Source: Takakia lepidozioides (lineage: Eukaryota > Streptophyta > Takakiopsida > Takakiales > Takakiaceae). Taken from it: DNA of 64,000 nucleotides. The notes beneath the pieces were generated by a model, which saw only the letters and a program-made list of their open reading frames with translations, was not told the DNA's origin and searched no databases. Where the stretch lies: assembly GCA_030704615.1 (NCBI GenBank), contig CM060733.1, positions 71,236,001-71,300,000 of the forward strand, given 5' to 3'. Both the position numbers and the translations under genes were made by a program. Shown here in pieces: positions 1-9,572 of this stretch (its first letter is position 1; each line of letters starts with the position of its first letter).

Positions 1-926
1 TCCTGACCACGTACATTGAGGCACAGGTAGGCTGCAAATGCAAGCACACTTCTCATCAATTCTAGCCGGATCATGTAGAAGCTTCTCGATCTGATTTGGA
101 TCTGGTGTGTTTGCCGAGGACTTGGGTGCTTCACAAATGCACTGGCTCTTCTGATGAATTGTTGGAGACTGCTTTGGCGATCGATGGAAGGTTGCAGATC
201 TGATCTTGGATGATCAGGATAGACTAGAGTTCCGGTTGTCTGTTGTATGTGATGGTGTTGTAGAGTACCTTCGTTGATGTCTTGTTCATGAGTTGGAGCC
301 ATGTTTGTCCGTACATGGTATGAGAGAAGCACGCTCATAGTCTGCTCCATTTTACTCTGTAGTAGCCTAGCAGGGTTCGTGCTGGCTGCTATGGAGTTTT
401 ACGGTATGAGCAAGAAAGGGGCGTTGTAGTATACACCGTATGTATCTTTGCAGAGCAGTACTGCAAGCCGATATCACGATCTCGCTTCCAGCTGTGTTGG
501 CTAAGTGTAATCCCACGCGCGGGCTCTGTTCAAGGGAAATGTGGGGATCAATCATTTCTTTGTCAATTGTTGTATCAAATGATGTCATGGGTTCTTGACA
601 TCTTTACCGCCGCTTTCAGGAAAGAATTTAGCTCATAGCGACCAAACTGTACGAACTCACGGAAGGATCGGGGAGCAACTTCCTAACCGTCGTGATACTT
701 GCACTTGTGCCGTGTATTGAACAGGAATCAGACGCTCCTTCTTATTTACTTAATTTGCCGTATTGCGAGGTCGCAAGGTCATTAACAGCGTGATTTGTTG
801 GAATTACGTCTCTGAAGCTACATATGTGCTTGTTTGCTGATGGTGGTTTTGCAGGATGACATATCATTTAGTCTTGAATTTGGAAGCAATTTAGACCTTG
901 GATTCTGGTCAGCATAAACACGGGCG
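1..926. other. Upstream flank of the DUF7138-like gene
   Basis: No coding region is supported here. The stretch presumably holds the promoter and 5' UTR of the plus-strand gene starting at 927. A pyrimidine-rich tract ending in TTTTGCAG at about 847-854 looks like a 3' splice site, so a 5' UTR intron is possible. I see no clear TATA box or repeat. Confidence 0.4.
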
Positions 927-2357
927 ATGGAGAGTTTCGCTACACCATATCCAGTGATCTTCTATGATGGGGAACAAGAACACGACAAAGGTTTTGTTGG
1001 GGTGCATTCTGTGCTCTCATTCAAGCGCTTTCAGGCTTTGATGAGTCAGAAGACCGGGATCCCTGCCAACCAACTTTCAGCAGTATTTGTTTGCAGGAGG
1101 ACATTGAAGGATACAGAAAAGCGGCAGAAGCTCCCCATAAACGAGAATACCAACTTCAATATTATCTTGAACCAGCACAACCCAAGCAGGGAGCGAGACT
1201 GCCACTTTCTTGTGTCAATAAAAAAGTCCAAAAAGGAGCGAAAGGGCACAAGGAAACGGAGCGCAGAAGCAGAGAACGCAGAGGATGATGATTCTAATTC
1301 CTCAAGAGGTGATTTATCTCCGTCAGATGAACGGCCCAAGCCTGGGAGCGGTACAGAGGAGACGTTTTCGCCAGAGGCCACATCTCCACCTGTCTTCATG
1401 CAGCGGCCTTCGTCTCCATCTGTCACTCATTTAGCCAGTGCAAATGGACAGAGAGTTGGCAGCGGATCCCCCAATGGAAAGAGTCCCTCCGCAGCATCAG
1501 ACTGTAAAGGTGAAAGAACACTGTTGAGACGTGAGGGCATGGGACAGAATGGATTTGCTAGTCCAAGGGGAGGGTGGCAGAATGGAGGAGGGGGCCTGGG
1601 TCAACGAGTAGAAGGATTTAGCGTCCCCTGTGCCGGCAAGGTGGAGTCAACTCACAACATGGCTGCTGTGCAGCAGGAGGATAGGCATAAATTGGATTCC
1701 AAGCAATGGATGCAAGAGGGCTCAGATCTTGCTAGGCAATTGGAGAAAGCCAATGGCCAGGCAGCTGCTCAGCAGCCTCACCTGCAGCATCAAGTCCCTC
1801 TTGTAGATTTATTTCTCCAGGAGAGATTCAATGATGCAGTGCCACAGGGACCTGGTGGTGTGAGAACAGCACCTGGAGTCATAAGGAACGGGCTTGTGCC
1901 ATCTGGTGTTCCTCCCATGGTCCCACGCCTACCAACATATCCCACTACACCAATTGCAAGGCCCTCTATTGCCTCTTCTGCAGCTACTGCCAATGGAAAC
2001 TTTCTTCCAAGAGTTTCAATGGTTGGCCTTGCTGGAGTGGCAGGTCAGAGTGGGGGATTGATGCTGCAGCAGGCACAGGCGCACATCTCACATTTGCAGC
2101 AACTCCAACCCCCAGTAACCATGACCCCACTGGAGCTCTCAAAGCTGAGTGGGGTGCTGCGGGGGCTTGTTGCAAGGGATAATAGAACAGAGAGCCAGAA
2201 GATCTGTAAACTGTGCTGCTTCTGCCGAGAAAGGAATATTGGGCCACCCCCATTTCATGGCTGTGTGGATGACACTATTACCACGGGATTCAGGGGTCCT
2301 TCGCCAGCAGGGCCAATAGGGAGACCTGGCAAGCGGCATGTGGAAGCTGCTGCGTAG
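927..2357 (+). CDS. DUF7138-like plant protein, 476 aa
   Basis: A single uninterrupted reading frame with strong coding character, unlike the broken frames elsewhere in the window. The N-terminal ~90 residues (YPVIFYDGEQEHDKG, then FKRFQALMSQKTGIP and VFVCRRTLKDTEKRQKLPI) form a compact ubiquitin-like or PB1-like strand pattern that I associate with plant DUF7138 proteins. A basic tract (KKSKKERKGTRKR, ~100-112) could be a nuclear signal. Residues ~115-400 are low-complexity Ser/Pro/Gly/Gln-rich sequence. The C-terminus has a Cys cluster (CKLCCFC, then FHGC) followed by GFRGPSPAGPIGRPGK, also typical of that family and a likely metal site. Function is unknown; a nuclear role is an inference. 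The start was chosen as the first ATG, directly before the conserved domain. This is probably the only normal host gene in the window. Confidence 0.8.
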   Translation: MESFATPYPVIFYDGEQEHDKGFVGVHSVLSFKRFQALMSQKTGIPANQLSAVFVCRRTLKDTEKRQKLPINENTNFNIILNQHNPSRERDCHFLVSIKKSKKERKGTRKRSAEAENAEDDDSNSSRGDLSPSDERPKPGSGTEETFSPEATSPPVFMQRPSSPSVTHLASANGQRVGSGSPNGKSPSAASDCKGERTLLRREGMGQNGFASPRGGWQNGGGGLGQRVEGFSVPCAGKVESTHNMAAVQQEDRHKLDSKQWMQEGSDLARQLEKANGQAAAQQPHLQHQVPLVDLFLQERFNDAVPQGPGGVRTAPGVIRNGLVPSGVPPMVPRLPTYPTTPIARPSIASSAATANGNFLPRVSMVGLAGVAGQSGGLMLQQAQAHISHLQQLQPPVTMTPLELSKLSGVLRGLVARDNRTESQKICKLCCFCRERNIGPPPFHGCVDDTITTGFRGPSPAGPIGRPGKRHVEAAA

Positions 2358-4094
2358 ATAGGAAAGGCAACTGTGAATATTTTGAGTGCATAGACAGTGC
2401 ACCCTGGGCTTCATTTAGAGTGTAAAGCGTTCGCGATAATGTCTGTGGGTGTGGTTTGATCTCTTCATGTTGGGCTTGTGAAGAACATTAGACAGTGCTG
2501 TAGGATATTCAACATAACTGGGAGACCAAAACTTTCAAAAAGGCATCCTTGCCACACTGTGTAACATGAACATGACGTATACGACTGGCTTCCCTCTGGT
2601 TGGGGCTTTCTCACAATTTTTCCAACCTCCCCTTTTTTCCAGTTGGTCCTTGAACCTTGATGTCTGGTTGAGGTTTGGTGACCCACTCTCAAGCCATCTA
2701 AATATCTTTTTTGTTTGTTGCTTGCTTTATCATGCATTCAGCTGGAGCATTTACTAGGTATATGCCCTACCTTTAACCTCATGACTGTCTTTCACTGCTG
2801 CAGCTCATGTGGGACACCTGTGGGCTGGGCCGGGATGGACTTTTGCAATGCCCAGTGTTAAGCATGTGACATTTTGAACTGTTTCCTGCCCTACTGTCTG
2901 TGTACACACTGTGTTCTGGTGCCAATGTCTAAAATAGTGCAGGGCTTGTGGTAATAGAAGACTGGATGGCATGTCATTTAAGGGGGTTTATTGGGTAAGG
3001 TCCCCCAAGAGTAGATTCTCGATCGTCAGGTTGGAATACATATGACTCACCAAGTGTCGGCCCTGGGCTGTATTTGTGGTCTCCGTTCTCACCAGCCAGT
3101 GGTAAATCTGTTGTGTTCCCTCAAGCTTGATGTGTTTTGTTGATTGCGGAGATTTAAAAAGTAATTGTAGAATACAACAGAAGGTTGGAACAATTTTGAC
3201 TTACTGCATTCCTGGTCAGAGTGCCTGGATTCTTATTTTGGAGCCTGATATTCTGGCATGGCATTGTGATTGCCAAATCTCTCCCAAAATTCTGTATGCC
3301 TTTACCACCATAGCCTTTTTAGATTCCAAATGCTCGGATACAGAGTACCTATAGTGTAAGTGCAAGGTGATGAGAAGAATTGGGTGTAAGACGAATTCCA
3401 GCTTACAACACTGGGTGTTCACCGATAAATTAGGTGGAGTGATTTTCACTGGATGTCAATCCTGTATGAAGATATTTGTCGATGAGATCATCTCTGAGAA
3501 TCTATCTTTCTTTGTAACATCAAATCATCCATACTTCCATTCCTTGACATAAACTACAGCTACAAGAGAAACTCGATTGGCACTGGGAGAACTAGCGCAC
3601 TTCGATACTGCCACACTCTGCCCCGGAGAACTTAGGGGCTCTTATCATAGCAAAGCCTTAATGCAGACATCCAATGTAAAAAGACTACAGAGATGTTGAC
3701 AGTAGTATGACAGGGAAAAGAGCTGAAGTCATGTAAGTACTTTCGCAATGGGAAATTGAATAGTGCCCAAGCTCCAAACTGACGGGTGGTCGAACGCACC
3801 TGTGTTTCTTTTACAGCTGCTCGAAATGGTGATACTTGACCGGAATGCGCCTGTCATAGTAATACTCGTGGGAAAGTTATATCATACAGCGGGCTTTGCT
3901 TATACCTCATCCCTCCCAGAACCCTTGGAATCCACCAATTTTTTGAGAAAATCCAGTCTTATTAGGGCCCTGCCCCACTTGCAGTTATCAGTTCCAGTTT
4001 AGGTTAGTACCAACTGAACCTCGAAACATACCCTTTAAAGTTAACAGTTTACATTTATCAATATTCCTTATGAGCGGAACGGATCGAGCCGAAA
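2358..4094. other. 3' flank of the host gene, no gene seen
   Basis: AT-richer non-coding sequence downstream of the DUF7138-like gene, presumably its 3' UTR and intergenic DNA. Short open frames occur but none has coding character or a recognisable domain. No clear terminator, RNA gene or repeat was identified. Confidence 0.4.
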
Positions 4095-4415
4095 ATAGTG
4101 AACATGCTGAGTGAGTAGAAGGAGACGAACAGACAAGCGGAGCAGAGAGACGAATAGACAAGCGGGAGCAGGGAGACAAATAGTTAAGGGGCAAGGCGAA
4201 AGACAAGCAGGCAAGCGGCAATATGAGACGAGCAGGGAGATGAACTAGCAAGCGATAGAATAGAGACGAAAAGAGTAGGGAGAGGGAGGCAAGCGGTTGA
4301 AAGTTCAAACGAGTAGAGACGAGTAGGGAGACAAACAGGCAAGCGAGGAGTAGGAGGCAAGTGGTTGCAAATTGGGAGTTGGAGCCCGTGGTCGGGGAGG
4401 CAAATGGTGAGTAAC
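4095..4415. repeat. Degenerate purine-rich minisatellite
   Basis: Many imperfect short units built from AGACGAA, GGGAGA, AGACAA and CAAGCGG follow one another for about 320 bp. The units vary in length from about 20 to 35 bp. Minus-strand frames across it look open only because of the repeat. Confidence 0.6.
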
Positions 4416-4452
4416 TTCTGGAGACGGAGGAAACGTATGGGTTCTTGGCAAG

Positions 4453-4791
4453 ATGTTGTCACCGATGCTATGGGGGAGCTTGCATTTTCTTCTCAGACGA
4501 ACATATGAATGTACCTGTACTCTCTTTAAGAGCTGCAGCTACGGCAGGAAGAGGGAGAGAAAGGGGTCGGGGCAGAGGAACGACAAACGCCCAAGGGCCA
4601 AAATTAGGATTTGGTTGAGGCTAATGGAAAACCCTAAGGGGGTTGAGTGGGAGAAGTATGAGAATGCATCCAGTAGGGGAAGGGCAGACAACAATGCGAA
4701 CCAGAAGTGGAAACTATTGGAGTCTACATGTATAAGCATGAATAGGGATGGCAAGGGATGTAATAAAAAATGGGAAAACTTGCTTAAATGA
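4453..4791 (+). pseudogene. Possible trihelix/Myb-SANT-like fragment
   Basis: A 112-codon frame whose last ~30 residues, with KWKLLESTCISMN followed by GCNKKWENLLK, resemble the third helix of plant trihelix or Myb/SANT-like DNA-binding domains (usual pattern: a Trp, then CxxKWxNLxK). The preceding part is basic and low-complexity (GRKRERKGSGQ). It ends abruptly at the tandem duplication that starts at 4792. Only a partial domain is visible, so it is at best a truncated copy, possibly from a host gene or a Harbinger-type transposon. It could also be chance. Confidence 0.25.
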
Positions 4792-5088
4792 GCTCATCTG
4801 AACAAAGAGTTGGAGTTAACTAATTTATCCAAATGGTCATACACTTTGTAGTCGGCATAGACTACAAGAATTAAGTGAAAGAAGATGGATATGGACTCAT
4901 ATTTGATTGCAAAAAAGTGGTAGTTGAAAAATGGGCTCATCTGAGCAAAGAGTTGGAGTTAACTAATTTATCCAAATGGTCATACACTTTGTAGTCGGCA
5001 CAGACTACAAGAATTAAGTGAAAGAAGATGGATATGGACTCATATTTGATTGCAAAAAAGTGGTAGTTGAAAAATGGGCTCATCTGAG
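4792..5088. repeat. 143-bp tandem duplication carrying the A-type palindrome
   Basis: The segment beginning GCTCATCTGA at 4792 recurs at 4935 and its first bases recur again at 5078, giving a unit of 143 bp in two near-identical copies plus a stub. Each copy contains the motif GTAGTCGGCAYAGACTAC, the same palindrome family scattered through element A. A 9-bp inverted repeat (GAGTATACC at 5086, GGTATACTC at 5107) follows immediately. Confidence 0.85.
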
Positions 5089-5179
5089 TATACCGGCGGA
5101 AGAAACGGTATACTCTGTCTCACCTTTTCGTCGCATACGAGTCCGGATCTGGATTATTGATATCTTCCGCAACACAGTC

Positions 5180-5868
5180 TCATTCACCTTGGGAATTACC
5201 CACGTCATCTGGGGGAACAAGTCGAAAACCTGCTTTTGTGAAAGAGTCAACCTCTGCCTGACTTAGGTTCGTCCCAACCATCAGAGGCCAAACGTCCGAA
5301 ATATCAGGTCTGTCCAGCACATACTGGCTAGAATCGCCACCGACACAATAGACGATGTCTGTTGGGCAGTGCCAAATCTCCATCATCTTCGGCTTCACCA
5401 GGACAGGAGGGTGGTGCCGACCAACAAACCTCGGAGCCGGAACACCCAAACTCTGGAGTGGCCTGATTTCCTGTTTGCATGGCTTCCCACTATCAGAGCG
5501 CACTGCCCAGCACTTCACCCGTGATGTGTTAGAAGTTCGTGCTATGTGCCAGCATACCGGACACAACCGACTCCAAAACTGGCTTTTTGTTTTGAACTGG
5601 AAGATCATTCTCCAAATTCTCCACGGACATGTCAGTAGTGCATGTGGACACTCTTGGTCCACCAGCACTTCACGACGCCTCGGTGTCGGAGGTTTAAGTC
5701 AGACCTCCATGAGTGAACGGGTTCCTCTTCCTGTAAGTTGCCGAGAACAATCTTCCGTTTCGTTGTGCGAGTTAGGAGATCACCCTCGAGCCCTGGATTT
5801 CGTCCATGAAGCTCAGTGCCATCTACGAAAGACCTAACCGCTTCTGCCATTTTAGCTGGATCAGACAA
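5180..5868 (-). pseudogene. Element A transposase, C-terminal region remnant
   Basis: Two overlapping minus-strand frames match the post-catalytic region of the transposase of element D. First comes DPAKMAEAVRSFVDGTELHG followed by LEGDLLTRTTKRK (compare NPVKWATALREK and LEGDVRTRPVRRR in D). After a frame change comes VPAPRFVGR, then WPLMVGTNLSQAEVDSF (compare VWPVEPGCDLSQVEADAL in D). The SWIM zinc finger that ends the protein in C and D is absent. Between this block and the N-terminal frame at 6703 the DNA-binding and DDE core is missing, replaced by palindrome-bearing non-coding DNA. The gene is therefore a deletion derivative and cannot encode an active transposase. Confidence 0.65.
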
Positions 5869-6127
5869 TCGCGATACAACACGGGCTAGCAGTTGTGCCC
5901 GGTCGAATCCAGAACCCTTTGCTCCACCCTTCAGATAACTGTGGTAGTCACACGATTACATAATTGCCCTCGTCAAGACGTTCCTAGTGGCTGTATAGAG
6001 GTCGACCTTCGATACGGCGCTCCCGGCCTGCCAGCTCGCATGCACGGCCTCGGACATGTTCACATTTGGCATTGCAACGTTCTCTTCTAGCTCCAGATCC
6101 TGCAGTACACATGTACAAGTCAACATT

Positions 6128-6630
6128 GAAGCATAGTCGGTGCAGACTATTAAACAGCACAGTCAGTGGAGGACCAATTTGTAGGACATAACCGCATAGT
6201 CGTCGCCGACTACAAGCCCGACAGGATCCGACATCCGACAACATTCCGCCGGTAACGCTAAAGTCGGTGCAGACTATAGGCACCATAGACAGTGCTGGAC
6301 CATTTACATAATACAAACTATACGATAACGTCATAATCAGTAGGCTTTGTACTAAAAACAAAGACGAATCGCATATTATCTAACAAGCAGACGGTAGGAA
6401 CGTAGTCGGTATAAACTATAACGACACGTTCAGTAAATAGTGTACTGCGTGTACGCCCCGTAGATAGTCGTTGCCGACTATATGAGCAGTCTCATAAAAA
6501 GACACCCATGTTTCAGTAACCGACCCTGAAACATTGAACAACCAAGCCATAGTCGCTACAGACTATTAGTACAGGCCAACTGCATGAACCGCGTTACGTT
6601 CCCAGTGGCATAGTCATTACCGACTATGCC
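6128..6630. repeat. Cluster of A-type palindromes inside the transposase remnant
   Basis: Seven or so copies of a palindrome of consensus TAGTCGGYRCCGACTA, most with one or two changes, lie at about 6132, 6193, 6260, 6401, 6462, 6549 and 6610. The central dinucleotide varies. They occupy the place where the catalytic core of the transposase should be. Confidence 0.8.
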
Positions 6631-6702
6631 CCTTATTCGTTTATCCTCACATGTGACCAAACCAATATAACACGTATGGAATTACCTGTGTGTGAAAATA
6701 TA

Positions 6703-7452
6703 TCAATCATCGCCGTCAACGATCCTCGACAAGCATCTCACCTTCCTTGCTTCAACATTTTCAAAATTTATCCTTCCAAGCTGCGATTTGGAGTCTAGGT
6801 GCAGAAGCTTCAGCACATCCAGTATAGATTGAGCGGGCTGTGCGAATTTAAAGTTGTTGCCCATAAACTCCCCTCGGCGCAATTTCTGTGGAGGTGAAGC
6901 AGATTTTCCCGGAGTGCTCTCCCGCCTTCCACTACTGGATCTAATAACCACACATTCGTCGTTGTCGCCACTAGAAAGCTCAATGCTCTCAGTTTTCACC
7001 ACATTAGCACCACGGACGGAAGCCAAAGTATGATGCTCACGAGTGGTCGACAGCCTATCTGTCATAGCTCGGACACCAAATACTTTGTATACGACCTCAC
7101 TTGTAAATGGCAGAACCCATGACTTGTTCTCGGCGTCTCGAACTAGATCCAAGATGCGGGTTTTGGTGACGCCCCCTTCACTGACGTCCTCCACCTCAAC
7201 AACAAGAGAGAGAGGGTCCAGATTAAACCTTCCAAGTATTATTTTGTCAAGCAGGAACACCTGGTCTCCCTGTGCCTTCACCTTCACAAGATCGGAGGAC
7301 GGTGGACATTGCAACCTCACGAACCATTCCATGTTCGGTTGCTTCAAGCCTGTGTCGCTGTCCAGGACTCCGACGTACAAACTGGAGTACTCTGCCGAGT
7401 CTACCCAGCGTGTGAGCACTGGGGCAGATGAGGAGCACATGACCTGTTGCAA
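6703..7452 (-). CDS. Element A transposase, N-terminal region (249 aa)
   Basis: An intact frame that aligns by pattern with the N-terminal ~200 residues of the transposases of B, C and D. Shared blocks are SWVLPFTSEVVYKVFGV (EWHVPPSDTIFYRAVGM in B) and QSILDVLKLLHLDSKSQLGR followed by VRCLSRIVDGD (TRSIVLLLRQHHLDGSRSEL, KVTYLPPKVDGN in B). Similarity is low, so A is a distant subfamily. The frame stops where the Cys/His zinc region and DDE core should start. Whether the 249-aa piece is made as a separate protein is unknown. It faces the methyltransferase-like gene head to head across a palindrome-bearing intergenic region. Confidence 0.6.
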   Translation of the reverse strand: MQQVMCSSSAPVLTRWVDSAEYSSLYVGVLDSDTGLKQPNMEWFVRLQCPPSSDLVKVKAQGDQVFLLDKIILGRFNLDPLSLVVEVEDVSEGGVTKTRILDLVRDAENKSWVLPFTSEVVYKVFGVRAMTDRLSTTREHHTLASVRGANVVKTESIELSSGDNDECVVIRSSSGRRESTPGKSASPPQKLRRGEFMGNNFKFAQPAQSILDVLKLLHLDSKSQLGRINFENVEARKVRCLSRIVDGDD

Positions 7453-9572
7453 GCATGCAACGCAATTTACGATTTCCTAACGAACTGTACGTCAACAACG
7501 GTAAGAAATAAATGCAAAAGGAATATTTAATGGATTTTAGGTCGGATGAAAACCGTCTGCGCAACACTGGCGGCGGCACGTTCAGCTGGCAACGGCCATT
7601 TCGAAACAACCATTAACCTCCTCTTCATCTGAATTTGTTCTATGCCACAGGGGGATGCCTTATTGTCGTTGCCGACCACACCTATTTGAAAGGCATGAAC
7701 ATTGTGAAATAGTTAGTGGGACAGGTTTTCTTCCGTAGTCGGTACCGACTTCATACAGTTGACATTAATTCCGGCGACGGATCAGGCAGATTTACATTGA
7801 ATTGCAAGACGAATCGGAGTAGTCGTTGGTGAAGTCGGCCAACAGATCCGCCAAGGTCGCTAAAGATGTTCATTTCATGTGGCTTTTTTGGCAAATTGGC
7901 TTGCGAACGGAATAGTCGGCAACAACTATTGCTTAAATTGACAAGCGCTTTCCATTAATGCACTGTAGTCGCTGCCGACTTCCATACGAACGCACAAATT
8001 TGCCTTCCAATTGATTTTTTGGCTTAAAGGTGCTTGTAGTCGGGACTGACCTTCAAATTTCCTTTAATTTGCACATTCGATTTGAAATATTGGAAGATAC
8101 TCGGATGAAATTAAAACCATTTCCCGCATTGTGAGGGTGTAGTCGGCGCCGACTACAGAAATTGGCGCATGTTGTGGCGGATTGCGCCGCAGGGAGGCAG
8201 TCATGAAATGCAAGTCGGCACCGACCTTATGGAATTATTGAAATTCGTAAAAATTTACAGAGTTAAAGACACTGAACACATCCACTTCAAAGGCATTATA
8301 GTGTATGGTCGGCGCCGACCAATTCTTGCGGATGGCATTTCCCGACTGTGTGGTTGCCAATTCAGCTCTTCAGGGATAGGCATAGGTATCCATTACACTG
8401 GAAGGGCAAGCAAGCAAATCAACCTATGCAAGACAGATGGACAAACCATGTAATACACTAAACCATCATGCCATACACACGGGAGAAATAATCCTCTGTT
8501 GGAAAAAATTCAATCACACTGGAGGTGTAGCAAGAGCATGAACACTCAGCCTGTGATGCTGGCATACTCACTATTTATCAGAAGTCTGCGATTCCTAAAG
8601 AAGATTCCGCTTCATCAACTCTACAATGCACATTTCATGCCCTCAGTTCACTAGCCTGGTTCTAAAGCCACACACAATGTTCCCACATTACCACCCACAA
8701 GAGCATGCCCTGCCATCTGCACCACTCCGCATCTCCCACCCAACCAGCCACAACGGATAGACAAATCTCTCAAGTTCCCCAACCCGACCCTGATCCAAAA
8801 CCCCTCCCCACAGTCCCTCCATTCCCATACCACAAACCATGTGATTGAGGTGATATTATTGGCTATGTCAAAATCCGTGATATTTCAAGACAGAGACTCT
8901 TTAATTTGCAAATAGATTTAGTCATTCACATCCGGAATATGCGCTCTCTGACTCATAATTTCTCCTCCTCCAGAAACTTCCACGAGCCTACAGAGGATAT
9001 TCAAATTCGGGGATATGAAGTTCCGATATGGAGTTCGGATATTAGAAGTTGATTATACCATTTAAGATGACGTTCTACAAACCCGGACCCCCATTGCACC
9101 CAGAAGAGATTCGCGGATATTGACATTGACAGCGTTCGAGTCAACATAAATTTTACCATTCATTCCTCTTATATTTCTCATCCTAAACTATTTGGATGGA
9201 GTCCAGGCCACGTGTCGGAAATTACTGAGTCGTCTAGCGGAGTGGCAGGAGGCTATTTCTCAATTTTGGGGACGTGGTAGCCATCTCATATTCCTGACGT
9301 AGGTTTGGATGGAGTTAATTCGACGCACATTTAACATCCACATCGGATGACAACGGATGGCGTGCTTCCATGGATGGGGGATTCGATTTTTCATCCGTTA
9401 TTGCTATTTGAATTTTGGCGCGGGCCACGTGGCACATAGTCCGGTTATGGCGTGCAGCCGGCTGCGTGGCATTACCTCAATTTCATAGGCATACGTTACG
9501 GCCCGCGTAGGACGGGTTCTGATCCCTTTCTGGGTTCGGCAATGCATACGGTCATGCGGATTCTCCTCTGCG
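7453..9572. promoter_or_regulatory. Element A divergent intergenic region with TAGTCGG palindromes
   Basis: About 2.1 kb between two divergent genes, so it must hold both promoters. The left half carries palindromes with core CGG-YR-CCG at about 7662, 7735, 7822, 7913, 7964, 8034, 8140, 8213 and 8307. The copies at 8140 (centre CG) and 8307 (centre CG) are nearly perfect. Roughly 8330-9570 has no palindromes and no supported gene. The palindromes are the equivalent of the arrays at the same place in elements B, C and D. Confidence 0.65.

Noticed and set aside
1046-1426. Minus-strand frame opposite the DUF7138-like gene
   Set aside because: It is the antisense shadow of a gene with clear coding character and has no domain.
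5086-5115. Short hairpin as a terminator or TIR of element A
   Set aside because: The 9-bp arms do not resemble the family TIR and no duplication is visible, so it was noted only as an inverted repeat.
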